A stretch of 64,000 bases of DNA from Zoroaster sp. YZ-2022 (lineage: Eukaryota; Echinodermata; Asteroidea; Forcipulatida; Zoroasteridae): contig CM055816.1 of assembly GCA_029582265.1 (NCBI GenBank), positions 37,496,823 to 37,560,822 on the forward strand. The letters are read 5' to 3'. The notes beneath the pieces were generated by a model. The model saw nothing but the letters and a program-made list of their open reading frames with translations, was not told where the DNA came from and searched no databases. How positions within the stretch are numbered: the first letter of the stretch is position 1; every line of letters starts with the position of its first letter. Shown here in pieces: positions 35,336 to 46,871 of the stretch. The position numbers and the translations under genes were made by a program.

Positions 35336-35600
35336 CCCTAACCATCCCAAATCCATCAAAATCCTCCAAGGGGCACTTTTTGAAAAATTCAGCACTGTTG
35401 GAAACTGGTACTTTCACCTCTTCAAATCAAATGGGGCAAAATTACTACCTTGCAAGAAGTACAGGCCATAAGCGCTGAATATGAAAGATCAACGAAAATG
35501 CATGGTGCATTTTGAAGATAAGGGCATGTTTCCAAAAGTGCACTGATGGATTTTGGAGGATTCAGGAAGGTTCCTAGCCAGAATACCTAGAATGTTAGGG
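35336..35600 (+). mobile_element. TTAA-flanked MITE, family a, copy 1
   Basis: Begins CCCTAACCATCCC, ends AATGTTAGGG, and is flanked by TTAA at 35332-35335 and 35601-35604. It is closely similar along its length to 42681-42953. CCC...GGG ends with TTAA duplications point to a piggyBac-type non-autonomous element. An open frame running through it is not conserved as a protein. Confidence 0.85.
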
Positions 35601-36044
35601 TTAATCAGAGAAAATGGCACTTTTTAAAATCACATCTAATCCTCGTTATCTTTTGTAACTTTGTAAAACGTTCTTGTCTAATCTACAGTGTTTGGCTGTT
35701 TCCTAACAACAAAGTCATCAAGTTCACGTACCAAAACCTTTTAAGAATATATCCAGAGACTGGTAACAGTAACAGGACCACCACAGCAGGCCTTGGGCCT
35801 TCAAAGGTATGTGTACATTGTATGAACTATGATTGTAAAAAATAATGTACAAATTTAAAAGCAGAAGGGAAGAGTGTTGTGTTTAAATTGTTTGTCCACA
35901 TTCGCAGAGAGGTCAATATTCAGGAGTTCAGATGTGTGAGACAAGAGTAGATAGACACAAATGTTGTTATCCCCACAGGGGAAATTAGATAGGCCTTGAC
36001 CAAAATGTTACAGGGTGACAAATTAACAATTTCTTTTTACACTT

Positions 36045-36240
36045 TGCATCGGTCTGCTTCAAAATCAGTGCGGTGATGAACATTTTTTTCTGTAATCTTT
36101 TATGATGGCTAAGACTAAGAGAAACCTCACAAATCAGGCAAACGTTCATATCCCTATGTGAAAAAGTCGTTTAAAACACAGCATAGCAGAATTCCAATCG
36201 ATTTATGCTGTAATTGTACATTGTTTCATAGCCAACACGC
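36045..36240 (+). repeat. Dispersed repeat family R, partial copy
   Basis: Shares CTTCAAAATC..TGCGGTGATG, AGGCAAACGTTCATA.CCCTATGTGAAAAAGTCGTTTAAAACACA (seen in pieces) and TTTCATAGCCA with 43005-43290. Other members lie at 37690-37945 (inverted) and 10840-11060 (partial). No coding capacity; class unknown. Confidence 0.65.
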
Positions 36241-37640
36241 TGGTCAGAGGTGACGTGCGCAGAAACCGGAGACTTGTTTTTGGGAGGGGGGGCTAAGTGA
36301 AATAATGAATTTGTGTGTGTACTACCACTAAAATATCTCTTAGTCAATACAATTTCAAGCTGAGCAGATACACTTACTGTACATGACAGGATTGCCAGTT
36401 TAACTCAGATCATGGACATATTTACTGTCTGACAAGTTGTAAATGTTTTTCCGATACTTGAGTTAAGGAGAGGTTAAGTTTGATTCTGAATCCTTTTAAA
36501 AAGGCCGATTTGTGCCAATTTCGACATCATTAATTTACACCAAATGATTCGTGTAAGTTGAAATGTGTCCAACTTTTACGAATCATTCATGCATACAGTA
36601 CAACAAACATGTATCTCAGGTTTTGATGTTGTGTTTTGATTCACATAAATTGCATAAATTTGCATGTGAAATGTCCTTTACAATGTGAAACATGATCAGA
36701 AACCAAATATTAGTTTCTATTTTCACACTTTGTAATGTATGTCTTGGGATTTCAGGTACATACATGCACATACATGCACATACATACATGTATACACGGG
36801 AAAACAAATAGAATGTAATTATTGGACTAACATTATCCTCCCATTAGCTACCTGCTACTACTGATGAACACATTTGTAAATACATGTATGGAACCACGTC
36901 AATGTCATATACATGTATGCTTTAGGGTACAGCCAAATTGAGAGTACATTTGCTGTACTCATGTGTCATGTACTACAGTACATGTGTTTTGGTTTCCACA
37001 TTCAACGGCTAGCTGAGAGCGTACAACAATAAAATCACAGATGTTCATGGGGGAAAAAGGGTCTTGTACATCCCTGAATGTTTGTATCTAGAAAAATTAG
37101 TGGTTAAACAACTTTTTCCACTTTCACAAGCACTAACTTTGCAGTAAATCGTTATTTTGTAACAAGCATGACTAAGATAAGTTTGTGCAAGCAGTAATAC
37201 ACTATACATGTAGCTTTGTAAGTATTCCGAGAAATGCTAAGCAAAAGGTTCATGTACTGCAGCGAAATACGTCCATGGACAATAATACAACATTCTGTAT
37301 GCATACATGTACTACATGTACATGAAATCAGCACTTAACACTGTTCATTTCAAGTACATGATATACAGTACATGTATTTCCTCAACCATTTCAGTTTGTG
37401 TTCAGACATTGTTCAGACTTTTCAGCATTCAATTCATGTTGCTATTTTGACCTTACGTACATGTACATGTATTTCTCTACGCTCTAGGGATAATTCCCTT
37501 GTATTATTCATGAAAAGTGAACTTATTGAATCTTTTGTATTCAATGAAGTAATGTATGTATGAACCTGTAAAGTTATAGCATTTGCAACCGTTAGGCCAA
37601 ACAACAAAAGTCTCCGGTTTCTGGTCTCCACGCGTGTTGC
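36241..37640. other. Anonymous intergenic DNA
   Basis: Contains a tract of tandem CATACATG-type repeats near 36750-36795 and many TACATGTA octamers. A T-run follows at 37662-37691. No gene recognised. Confidence 0.45.
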
Positions 37641-37658
37641 CTCAGACCCATGCGTCGG

Positions 37659-37689
<31 letters not shown>

Positions 37690-37692
<3 letters not shown>

Positions 37693-37945
37693 TGCTATGA
37701 AACGATGTCCAATTGTAGCCAAAATTACTGGATCGATTGAAATTCTGCTGTGCTGTGTTTTAAATAGGCTTTTATACATGTAGGGGTATGAATGTTTCCC
37801 GATTTGTGTGGCCTCTATTAGCCGCCGTACATGTATCACGTACTTCACTTGTTGGCCAAAAAAAATAGCAATTTATTTTTTTAAAGCACGTCACTGCACC
37901 AATTTTCATAGCAAACTTATGACCAGAAACTGGATTTTTTTTTTT
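37690..37945 (-). repeat. Dispersed repeat family R, inverted copy
   Basis: In reverse complement it reads TCCAGTTTCTGGTCATA, GGTGCAGTGACG, ACATTCATACCCCTA, TTTAAAACACA and CAATTGGACATCG in the same order as 43005-43290. A T30 run borders it on the left. Confidence 0.65.
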
Positions 37946-38127
37946 TTGGCCTTAGTGTACAGAGTTGTGTATTGTACAGAATAACAAGGAAGTACTTACA
38001 GTAAAACTAAATGTAATTTTAACATTTTAACATGTTATCTTGTACAGTACAGTTATCCATATGTACTGATGATGCAGTGTGACGGTGTCATTGTGCATGA
38101 CATCATGTACAAATTTATGTATACCAA

Positions 38128-38435
38128 ATAAGGCTGTGTATTTTCGGTTACTTCGGAAACAGGATACCTGAAATTGGAAATCTTCTGATACCCGGGTTCC
38201 GATAAACAATTTTGTAAAAACACACATAAATATTCCCAAATGTATAGTTTCTCTTGTTTTATTGGAGTCATAATAAATGTGGACTTGCTGTAATAATTTT
38301 CCGCCTCTATATTAAAAACGACTCAAAGCATCGCCATTCCCCAAAATCGGAAACTTCATTTGTGTGGCTTAAATATTCAGTCAGAATTTTTAAAAGTCGT
38401 TTACAGGTTTTTGGAACTGAAAAAATGGAACCGGG
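38128..38435. mobile_element. Worn relative of the hAT-type MITE at 43467
   Basis: Shares GGCTGTGTATTTTC, GGATACCTGAAAT, GATACCCGGGTTCC and AAAAGTCGTTTAC in order with 43467-43854, but the ends are degraded and no target duplication is visible. Confidence 0.5.
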
Positions 38436-38489
38436 TAATAACAGTTTGAATACAAAGCTTTGCATTTATAACCAGAATTTTGTCAAGGG

Positions 38490-39110
38490 AACAGGTGGGG
38501 AAAACAATTTTATTTGGGACAAAATTGGCCCCACAAAATGTTCCCCCTGGAACAGATTTTGATTGAGGTCACAAAATGACAACCCCCCCCCCCCCCTTTT
38601 AATGTTAAAAATTTGTTAAAATATTTCCCTTTGGTGCAGTATTTAAAAACTTGCAAACATAATTTCAAAACTTAAAAGGGGCTTATAACCATTAGTAATC
38701 ACTTGAAAGAAACCGCGTGGATTAGTATACAATTGAATTCAATGAAATATTTATTTCCACTTTCCACATATGAAATCTTACTTGATTTTATGATGAAATC
38801 TAAAAATCGGCTGATGATATATCTCCACATTAGTACAACAAATCTGAATGTATTTTCACTATTTTCTCGTTACGCCCCCAAAAACGTCTCTGATTTCTGG
38901 TTATACATGTAGGTTGGTTTTAATATTATTTTGTTTAAAAAAAATCTGTCATTTACATGTATAGACTTGCTTTACAGCGGGTGGGGGCAGCAATTTTATT
39001 TGGGACAAAATTGGCCCCACAAATATTTTCCCCTGGAAAAGATTTTGATTGAGTTCACAAAATGACACCCCCTCCCACTTTAGTGTTAAAATATTTCGCA
39101 ATTTTCTTTT
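38490..39110. repeat. Direct duplicated segment (two copies of about 130 bp)
   Basis: About 38490-38640 and 38985-39110 share TTTTATTTGGGACAAAATTG, GCCCCACAAA, GATTTTGATTGAG and CACAAAATGACA. A C-run in the first copy (38582-38597) is CCCCCTCCC in the second. Non-coding. Confidence 0.75.
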
Positions 39111-39239
39111 CCTTTCTTTGTTAAATTTTTCTTTTGTGATTAAATTTTTAAAAAATATTTAAAACAAGTATGGATGCATTTACAGACATTTTACTCTAAT
39201 AATAATTGCCTCAAAAGGGATTGTCTACCATAAGTAATC

Positions 39240-42200
39240 TGTCTCTAAATGCATCCATACTTTATAAGAATCAAGAGATATGTACAGAAACCAACCAATG
39301 TCTGTAAATGCATCCGTACTTTATAAGAATCAAGAGATATGTACAGAAACCAACCAATGTCTGTAAATGCATCCATACTTTATAAGAATCAAGAGAGATG
39401 TACAGAAACCAACCAATGTCTGTAAATGCATCCATACTTTATAAGAATCAAGAGATATGTAGAGAAACCAACCAATGTCTGTAAATGCATCCATACTTTA
39501 TAAGAATCAAGAGAGATGTACAGAAACCAACCAATGTCTGTAAATTGCATCCATACTTTATAAGAATCAAGAGATATGTAGAGAAACCAACCAATGTCTG
39601 TAAATGCATCCACACTTTACAAGAATCAAGAGATGTACAGAAACCAACCAATGTCTGTAAATGCATCCATACTTTATAAGAATCAAGAGATATGTAGAGA
39701 AACCAACCAATGTCTGTAAATGCATCCATACTTTATAATAATCAAGAGAGATGTACAGAAACCAACCAATGTCTGTAAATTGCATCCATACTTTATAAGA
39801 ATCAAGAGATATGTAGAGAAACCAACCAATGTCTGTAAATGCATCCACACTTTACAAGAATCAAGAGAGATGTACAGAAACCAACCAATGTCTGTAAATG
39901 CATCCATACTTTATAAGAATCAAGAGAGATGTACAGAAACCAACCAATGTCTGTAAATGCATCCATACTTTATAAGAATCAAGAGAGATATGCAGAAACC
40001 AACCAATGTCTGTAAATGCATCCATACTTTATCAGAATCAAGAGATATGTACAGAAACCAACCAATGTTTGTAAATGCATCCATACTTTATAAGAATCAA
40101 GAGATATGTACAGAAACCAACCAATGTCTGTAAATGCATCCATACTTTATCAGAATCAAGAGATATGTACAGAAACCAACCAATGTCTGTAAATGCATCC
40201 ATACTTTATAAGAATCAAGAGATGTACAGAAACCAACCAATGTCTGTAAATGCATCCATACTTTATAAGAATCAAGAGAGATGTACAGAAACCAACCAAT
40301 GTCTGTAAATGCATCCATACTTTATAAGAATCAAGAGATATGTACAGAAACCAACCAATGTCTGTAAATGCATCCATACTTTATAAGAATCAAGAGATGT
40401 ACAGAAACCAACCAATGTCTGTAAATGCATCCATACTTTATAAGAATCAAGAGAGATGTACAGAAACCAACCAATGTCTGTAAATGCATCCATACTTTAT
40501 AAGAATCAAGAGATGTACAGAAACCAACCAATGTCTGTAAATGCATCCATACTTTATAAGAATCAAGAGAGATGTACAGAAACCAACCAATGTCTGTAAA
40601 TGCATCCATACTTTATAAGAATCAAGAGAGATGTACAGAAACCAACCAATGTCTGTAAATGCATCCATACTTTACAAGAATCAAGAGAGATGTACAGAAA
40701 CCAACCAATGTCTGTAAATGCATCCATACTTTGTAAGAATCAAGAGAGATGTACAGAAACCAACCAATGTCTGTAAATGCATCCATACTTTATAAGAATC
40801 AAGAGATACATGTACAGAAACCAACCAATGTCTGTAAATGCATCCATACTTTATAGGAATCAAGAGATATGTACAGAAACCAACCAATGTCTGTAAATGC
40901 ATCCATACTTTATCAGAATCAAGAGATATGTACAGAAACCAACCAATGTCTGTAAATGCATCCATACTTTATAAGAATCAAGAGATGTACAGAAACCAAC
41001 CAATGTCTGTAAATGCATCCATACTTTATAAGAATCAAGAGAGATGTACAGAAACCAACCAATGTCTGTAAATGCATCCATACTTTATAAGAATCAAGAG
41101 ATATGTACAGAAACCAACCAATGTCTGTAAATGCATCCATACTTTATAAGAATCAAGAGATGTACAGAAACCAACCAATGTCTGTAAATGCATCCATACT
41201 TTATAAGAATCAAGAGAGATGTACAGAAACCAACCAATGTCTGTAAATGCATCCATACTTTATAAGAATCAAGAGATACATGTACAGAAAACAACCAATG
41301 TCTGTAAATGCATCCATACTTTATAAGAATCAAGAGAGATGTACAGAAACCAACCAATGTCTGTAAATGCATCCATACTTTATAAGAATCAAGAGATACA
41401 TGTACAGAAACCAACCAATGTCTGTAAATTGCATCCATACTTTATAAGAATCAAGAGAGATGTGCAGAAACCAACCAATGTCTGTAAATGCATGATCCAT
41501 ACTTTATAAGAATCAAGAGAGATGTACAGAAACCAACCAATGTCTGTAAATGCATCCATACTTTATCAGAATCAAGAGAGATGTGCAGAAACCAACCAAT
41601 GTCTGTAAATGCATGATCCATACTTTATAAGAATCAAGAGAGATGTACAGAAACCAACCAATGTCTGTAAATGCATCCATACTTTATAAGAATCAAGAGA
41701 GATGTACAGAAACCAACCAATGTCTGTAAATGCATCCATACTTTATAAGAATCAAGAGATACATGTACAGAAACCAACCAATGTCTGTAAATGCATCCAT
41801 ACTTTATAAGAATCAAGAGATATGTACAGAAACCAACCAATGTCTGTTAATGCATCCATACTTTATAAGAATCAAGAGATGTACAGAAACCAACCAATGT
41901 CTGTAAATGCATCCATACTTTATAAGAATCAAGAGAGATGTACAGAAACCAACCAATGTCTGTAAATGCATCCATACTTTATAAGAATCAAGAGAGATGT
42001 GCAGAAACCAACCAATGTCTGTAAATGCATCCATACTTTATAAGTATCAAGAGAGATGTGCAGAAACCAACCAATGTCTGTAAATGCATCCATACTTTAT
42101 AAGAACCAAGAGAGATGTAGAGAAACCAACTAATGTCTGTAAATGCATCCATACTTTATAAGAATCAAGAGATACATGTATGTACAGAAACCAACCAATG

Positions 42201-42262
42201 TCTGTAAATGCATGGATCCATACTTTATAAGAATCAAGAGAGATGTGCAGAAACCAACCTGT
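39240..42262 (+). repeat. 59-bp satellite, about 50 units
   Basis: The unit runs ATCCATACTTTATAAGAATC, AAGAGAGATGTACAGAAACC, AACCAATGTCTGTAAATGC. Lengths vary in 2-bp steps (57, 59, 61 and more) at one site, where GA, TA or CA doublets are gained or lost. The block at about 40075-40500 recurs at about 40838-41260, 763 bp later, giving a higher-order period of about 13 units. A single inverted piece of the unit (GTATGGATGCATTTACAGAC) lies just outside the left edge at 39168-39190. Frames through the array are repeat artefacts. The array ends about 280 bp before the first coding exon of the receptor gene. Confidence 0.97.
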
Positions 42263-42539
42263 AAATGTTCGTTTGTGTCAAGAAAATAGTGAAAACGCAT
42301 TCAAACGCATATTTTGTGTTCATACATGTAGCACTTGACATGAGACAGAAATATTTCAATGGATGTTTGATATCGCCATCAACTTACACCAAGTAATTTT
42401 CATGTAAAACTGTGATCATTTTTATGTTTTTCAATATAACCAATAGTGTAATAGTGGCATTAAACCTTTTTCCCCCGTTTTTTTTTTTTTTTTTTTTTTC
42501 AGAATTCTTCTACAGTGACGTACATGTACCATCTTGATA

Positions 42540-42609
42540 ATGATGGCACTGTTAAAGTTGTTGGTGTATCTATCTCTGGCTCTTATTCTGAGCTCATTAC
42601 AATGCAAAG
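42540..42609 (+). CDS. Exon 1: start codon and signal peptide
   Basis: Two adjacent ATGs (42540 and 42543) open a run LLKLLVYLSLALIL followed by SSLQC, a typical basic-hydrophobic-polar signal peptide of about 20 residues. The donor is AAAG/GTGAGG in phase 1. A strong acceptor (long T-run then CAG at 42502) lies 37 bases upstream, so the 5' UTR continues from an earlier unseen exon. The protein enters the secretory pathway. Confidence 0.8.
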
Positions 42610-42680
42610 GTGAGGATTTCTGTTTCAGGAGGTTTGTTTATTGATTTCATTTACAGGATGGTAAACCAGGGTTGCATTAA

Positions 42681-42953
42681 CCCTAACCACCCCCAAATCC
42701 TGCAAAATCCTCTAAGGGACACTTTTTGGGGGAAAAATTCAGCACTGTTGGAAACTGGTACTTTCACCTCTTCAAATGGGACAAAATTACTACCTGGCAA
42801 GAAGTACAGGCCATAAATGCTGCATATAAAAAAGATCAATGTAAATGCACGGTGCATTTTGTAGATACATGTAAGGGCATGTTTCCAAAAGTGCACTGAT
42901 GGATTTTGGAGGATTCAGGAAGGTTCCTAGCCAGAATACCTAGGGGGTTAGGG
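42681..42953 (+). mobile_element. TTAA-flanked MITE, family a, copy 2 (intron 1)
   Basis: Begins CCCTAACCACCCCC, ends GGGGGTTAGGG, flanked by TTAA at 42677-42680 and 42954-42957. Full-length relative of 35336-35600. piggyBac-type by its ends and target. Confidence 0.85.
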
Positions 42954-43004
42954 TTAACAGTAACAAGTTTTTTGTTTTGTTTTTTATATTAGGCCCAAAA
43001 AAAG

Positions 43005-43290
43005 GTATCCAGTTTCTGGTCATAGGTCAGCTTCAAAATCGGTGCAATGATGCATTTTTGTTTTTATTTTGCCAACTAGTGAAATACGTGATACATACAG
43101 TACTTACACTGTATACGCGGTTCTTGGAACCAGACCAAATTTCCCATACACAAGTATGGTGGCTAAGAGAGGCATCACAAATGGGGCAAACATTCATACC
43201 CCTATGTGAAAAAGTCATTTAAAACACATAATTCCAATTAATCCAGCAATTTTGGCTGCAATTGGACATAGTTTCCAAGCCAAAAAAAAG
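43005..43290 (+). repeat. Dispersed repeat family R, longest copy (intron 1)
   Basis: Contains ATCCAGTTTCTGGTCATAGG, GGTGCAATGATGC, GTATACGCGGTTCTTGGAAC, ACATTCATACCCCTATGTGA and CAATTGGACATAGTTTCC. Copies elsewhere in the window define the family. Function and class unknown. Confidence 0.7.
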
Positions 43291-43466
43291 AAAAACACAT
43301 TTTTGGGGGCCTTATTATTATTTTTAAAAAACATAAATATTTGGGGCATACTGAAACTGAAGAAGAAAAGAAACGAATAAAAGAAAAAACATACTCGGTT
43401 CTACTTTCATGATTTAGTGTACAAAAGTTGAGTACTCGGCAAAGGAACAAAATTGATTACCTCATA

Positions 43467-43854
43467 CTAGGGCTGTGTGTTTTCTGATATTTTTGGAACC
43501 GGATGTATACCCGAAATCAGGAAACTTCGGATACCCAGATACCTGTTTTCATTTTTGTTGAAAACATGCCTCCGGTGGTGTACAAATACATGTACTGTAA
43601 ATGGTAACAAAATTGACTTTTATAATACAGAGGATACCATACTATCGATCTTTTCTTTATTGAAGTGCAATCTCTTGAATTTAAAGATAATTGTCTGTAA
43701 AAGTGTAAACATTACATTGTTCAAGAGTCACAGATTTCTGTTCGCACCACTCAAATGTCAAGTCCGAATTTTAAAAAGTCGTTTACGTGGTAATTGGAAC
43801 CGAAAACTGGGTATGACCGTTTTGGTCGGGTATCCAGATACCCGGCACAGCCCT
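43467..43854. mobile_element. hAT-type MITE with 8-bp target duplication and visible empty site
   Basis: The element begins CTAGGGCTGTGTG and ends CGGCACAGCCCT; ACCTCATA flanks it at 43459-43466 and 43855-43862. The inverted copies of this intron at about 10040 and 15085 run straight through the site (reverse complement GATTATCTCATACATGAC) without the element. The 8-bp duplication and TAGGGCTG-type ends indicate hAT. Its open frame is not protein-like. Confidence 0.9.
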
Positions 43855-43955
43855 ACCTCATACATGACAACAAACACGCGGTCAATAATGTGAAATTATT
43901 TTGTATTGAGTTGTGTGATTTCCCAGAAGAAATCACTGGCAGTTCAGTGTATTAA

Positions 43956-44270
43956 AACCCTCCTACTCTAGCTGCACTTTAGTGGGAAGTAGCTATAGAG
44001 GTCAAAATCAGTCAACTCCCTGTTTTGACTGTTGACCCAAATATGTACACAGGGGCATTTTTGATTGGTTTTTACTGTCATTTTGACCACCCTGAACAAT
44101 ACCTGACAATGCTTTTACCAGTCAAAAACAGTCAACTCATTTTGACCTATAAATGTACACTACTTACTACACGTAAGGTTTGACAGTGTTTGACTTTTAA
44201 GTGCACCAGATATACCTTGGCAAGTATATCAACATTTTGATTGATTTTGACCCTTGCAGTAGTAGGAGGG
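43956..44270 (+). mobile_element. TTAA-flanked MITE, family b, copy 2, with visible empty site
   Basis: Runs from AACCCTCCTACTCTAGCTGC to GTAGTAGGAGGG between TTAA at 43952-43955 and 44271-44274. The inverted copies at about 9960 and 15000 have a single TTAA with the same flanks (in reverse complement CAGTGTATTAATACTG), which is the unoccupied site. piggyBac-type target choice. Confidence 0.9.
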
Positions 44271-44651
44271 TTAATACTGTATACATGTACTACATGTATG
44301 TGCATATTATGTCTACTCAGTTTGGACTAGACTTTAGTTAAGACCCAAGCGGTCACCCGGAACACAACACACACACACAAAAATAGACCACACACAGGAG
44401 TAGCAGATGCCCTGAAGGCCTGTACCAGTCCATTCTGTGTCTTATGTTCATCTTTATATGTCTGTGCTGATTTGGTACTATTAATATTATGCACAAATTA
44501 TATACCAAAAATAATGAAAGTTGTTTTGGGGCTTTCATGTAACAAAAAAAAGGAATTTTTTTTAACTATCTATTCGATAAAAAAGTTTCAGTGTTACTGG
44601 ACATATTCTATATTCAAATACTAATATATTAATATGTTTTCTTATATACAG

Positions 44652-44765
44652 CTGAATGTATGCCATCTTGTGCTCCAGTCGGTGCAAATTGTACTGACGA
44701 TGGCATGGGCAATTTTACATGTGAATGCAATGCTGGATATACTGGTGATGGAACCACTTGTGAAG
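44652..44765 (+). CDS. Exon 2: EGF domain
   Basis: The acceptor TTATATACAG and donor GAAG/GTAAGG enclose 38 codons in phase 1-1. The module has six cysteines in EGF spacing: ECMPSC, ANCTDDG, NFTCEC and GYTGDGTTCE. It is the first extracellular domain after the signal peptide. Damaged inverted copies of this exon lie at 9444-9500 and 14470-14541. Confidence 0.85.
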
Positions 44766-46254
44766 GTAAGGAAAGTCAATTTGTTCACTGTCATAGACAT
44801 TGTTTTTTAGGTGTTCGTGTGACAGCGTGAACATATCTTGAAATTGTTCATTTTTTCTCCTTTTTTTTCTTCTTGATGAGAAATAACAAAAAAAAACATA
44901 GTTCCAAAGTTCACAGAGCATTCAAACTTGACACATACTTAGACCATAACATGTAGTTGTCAATACATTTATAACATATAGTTTCAGGTAAAGTTCCGAC
45001 TTTCTCAGATATTGAAATACACTCAAATCCAACTTTAATATTTCAACAAATTACATCTCGTGAACCACAAAACATATTTACACAATCTTTGCATCATCTT
45101 ACGATCTTGAATTATGTGACATTTCGTACACAGACATGACCCAATCTGACCTCTCCTTCCAGTCAAAACCAGAAGTTTAAGTGAAAAAATATTCTGAAGC
45201 ACTTTTATAGGGTCTGCAGCCAACATGATATGGTTTTTGGGTGTGGCGGGTTTAGAAAAATAATTTTCTATTTTCTATCTCAAAAACTATAGGAAATTTG
45301 AATATGACTTCTGTGAATAAAGTGATTAGTGACATCTTATCTTTTAAAAAATATGTTTGGTGATGTCATCAAAATTCAGAGTGCCCCCAGCTGCATTTTT
45401 AAAAAGGGAATATTTTCCAATCTGAGATATTGAACCATATCTGGTACTAAAGTTATTTTTTTATGATCATGAGGTTTTATTGTGTCATTGATATGCCCTT
45501 CAAATCACCTGATCTGACCTTTACTTCCGGTCTAAACAGGAAGTTTAAATTCAACACATTCTAACGCAAAATTGATAGGTCGTTTGAATATGAAATTGAT
45601 ATTGTTACAATAAAAGATGATACACCTTTGCAAAATATGATTGACATCATCGATGATAATTTGGAAGTTGACACGAACACCGTGTGTTTGTTCTAACCAA
45701 ACACTTGAGCTCTAGTTTGTTGTTTTGGTTTGCACCATCCCCACTATAGTATTTGTCCATTGATGTTGCCTCTATTCTGCCAATGTCCATAGGGCCGCTT
45801 TGTACAAATTTGACCAGTCCAGGTTTTGTCTGCCATACAATGTGAAAAATGAGAGGCACTTTGTGAGGATATACAGAAGTTGGATCTCAAGTTGTAACTA
45901 ATATAAATATTAACAAATGTCCATGCTATGGTTTGGAATTTATTTCTGTTAATTTCTTTCATATGTGACTTACATGTACATCTGAACTTAATCATGTCTA
46001 ACATCTCCAACCTTTTTTAATCTGTGTTAACATTTTATTACTTTACAATGAAAATAACTACTTTCATCTATTTGTTGTACTAGATAGAGGTTTTATTTTT
46101 TCCAACATTGAAGATTTTGATGAATGCACTGCTATATCAACTGATCGTCATGATTGTGATACTAATGCAGCTTATACTAACACACTGGTGTCTATGAGAT
46201 TGGTTGCTATACTCTACTCTAGTCTTAAGTGTAATATTTTCATTCAATTGATAG
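44766..46254 (+). other. Intron 2, with dispersed repeat and one half-exon copy
   Basis: About 45690-45850 (minus) is the second copy of the (CAA)-tailed repeat at 9275-9425. About 45120-45210 and 45505-45590 are weakly similar to each other. At 46116-46254 lies one unit of the half-EGF-exon repeat (acceptor-like AAG, then FDECTAISTDRHDCDTN) directly before the functional exon 3; it runs into intron-type sequence and stops, so it is not a complete exon. Confidence 0.65.
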
Positions 46255-46377
46255 ATTTTGATGAATGTACTGCTGATGTTGATGATTGTGATACCAATGC
46301 AGACTGTACTAATATACCAGGAAGCTTCACTTGTGAATGTAGAGCTGGCTATAGTGGGAATGGTAAAACGTGTACAG
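46255..46377 (+). CDS. Exon 3: calcium-binding-type EGF domain
   Basis: After CAATTGATAG, 41 codons in phase 1-1 read [18 protein letters not shown] then [20 protein letters not shown]; the donor is ACAG/GTAGGC. DxDEC at the front and CxNxxxxFxCxC are the calcium-binding and Asn/Asp-hydroxylation motifs of cbEGF. Sequence on both sides of this exon is repeated around exon 5, showing that they are duplicates. Confidence 0.88.
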
Positions 46378-46613
46378 GTAGGCCTACAGTCTGTCTCATC
46401 ACTTTAAAACTCTTGCAGATCGTTGGCAAGACAAATAGTGCTTAGTTTTGTAACAACAAATAAATTGCAAATTGATCTTGATGGAGTTAATTAATGCATA
46501 TTGTTTGTATTTTTATAGTAATGAGCACCTTTTTGGTGGAAACATGCGTGTTATAAATCCACATTGTTGTTGTTGTATTTTTAATTGGTGACTTATTTCA
46601 TTGACTTTTATAG

Positions 46614-46871
46614 ATAACGACCCTCCACAATTTGATACTGGTACATGTCCGCCATCAAGTAACCAAGTTGCTGATGCTGGAAGTATGACAGAAATGGTTA
46701 CTTGGACTGATCCATCAGCCACTGATTCAACTGGTGTTACTCCAACTGTTACATGTACACCACAGTCAGGATATGCCTTTATGATTGGTTCAAATGATGT
46801 CAAATGTACAGCTACTGATACTGCTGGGAATACTGCTACACCAGACTGTTCATTTACAGTCACTGTTACAG
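46614..46871 (+). CDS. Exon 4: HYR (hyalin repeat) domain
   Basis: 86 codons in phase 1-1 between CTTTTATAG and ACAG/GTATGA. It starts DNDPPQFDTGTCPPSSNQV, contains VTWTDPSATDSTGVTPT, and ends CSFTVTVTG, with four cysteines. HYR is an Ig-related module of extracellular adhesion proteins. The copy at 10527-10784 on the minus strand is the same length and nearly the same sequence. Confidence 0.88.

Noticed and set aside
39240..42262. Overlapping frames of 70-114 codons and a CRISPR-like look
   Set aside because: A 59-bp unit without variable spacers is a satellite; the frames are repeat artefacts on both strands.
43477..43893. 138-codon open frame upstream of exon 2
   Set aside because: It lies within a hAT-type MITE that is absent from both paralogous copies of the intron, and has no domain similarity.
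44809..45677. Possible transposon with GGTGTTCGTGT/ACACGAACACC ends in intron 2
   Set aside because: Only an 11-bp inverted match, no target duplication and no second copy; could be chance.
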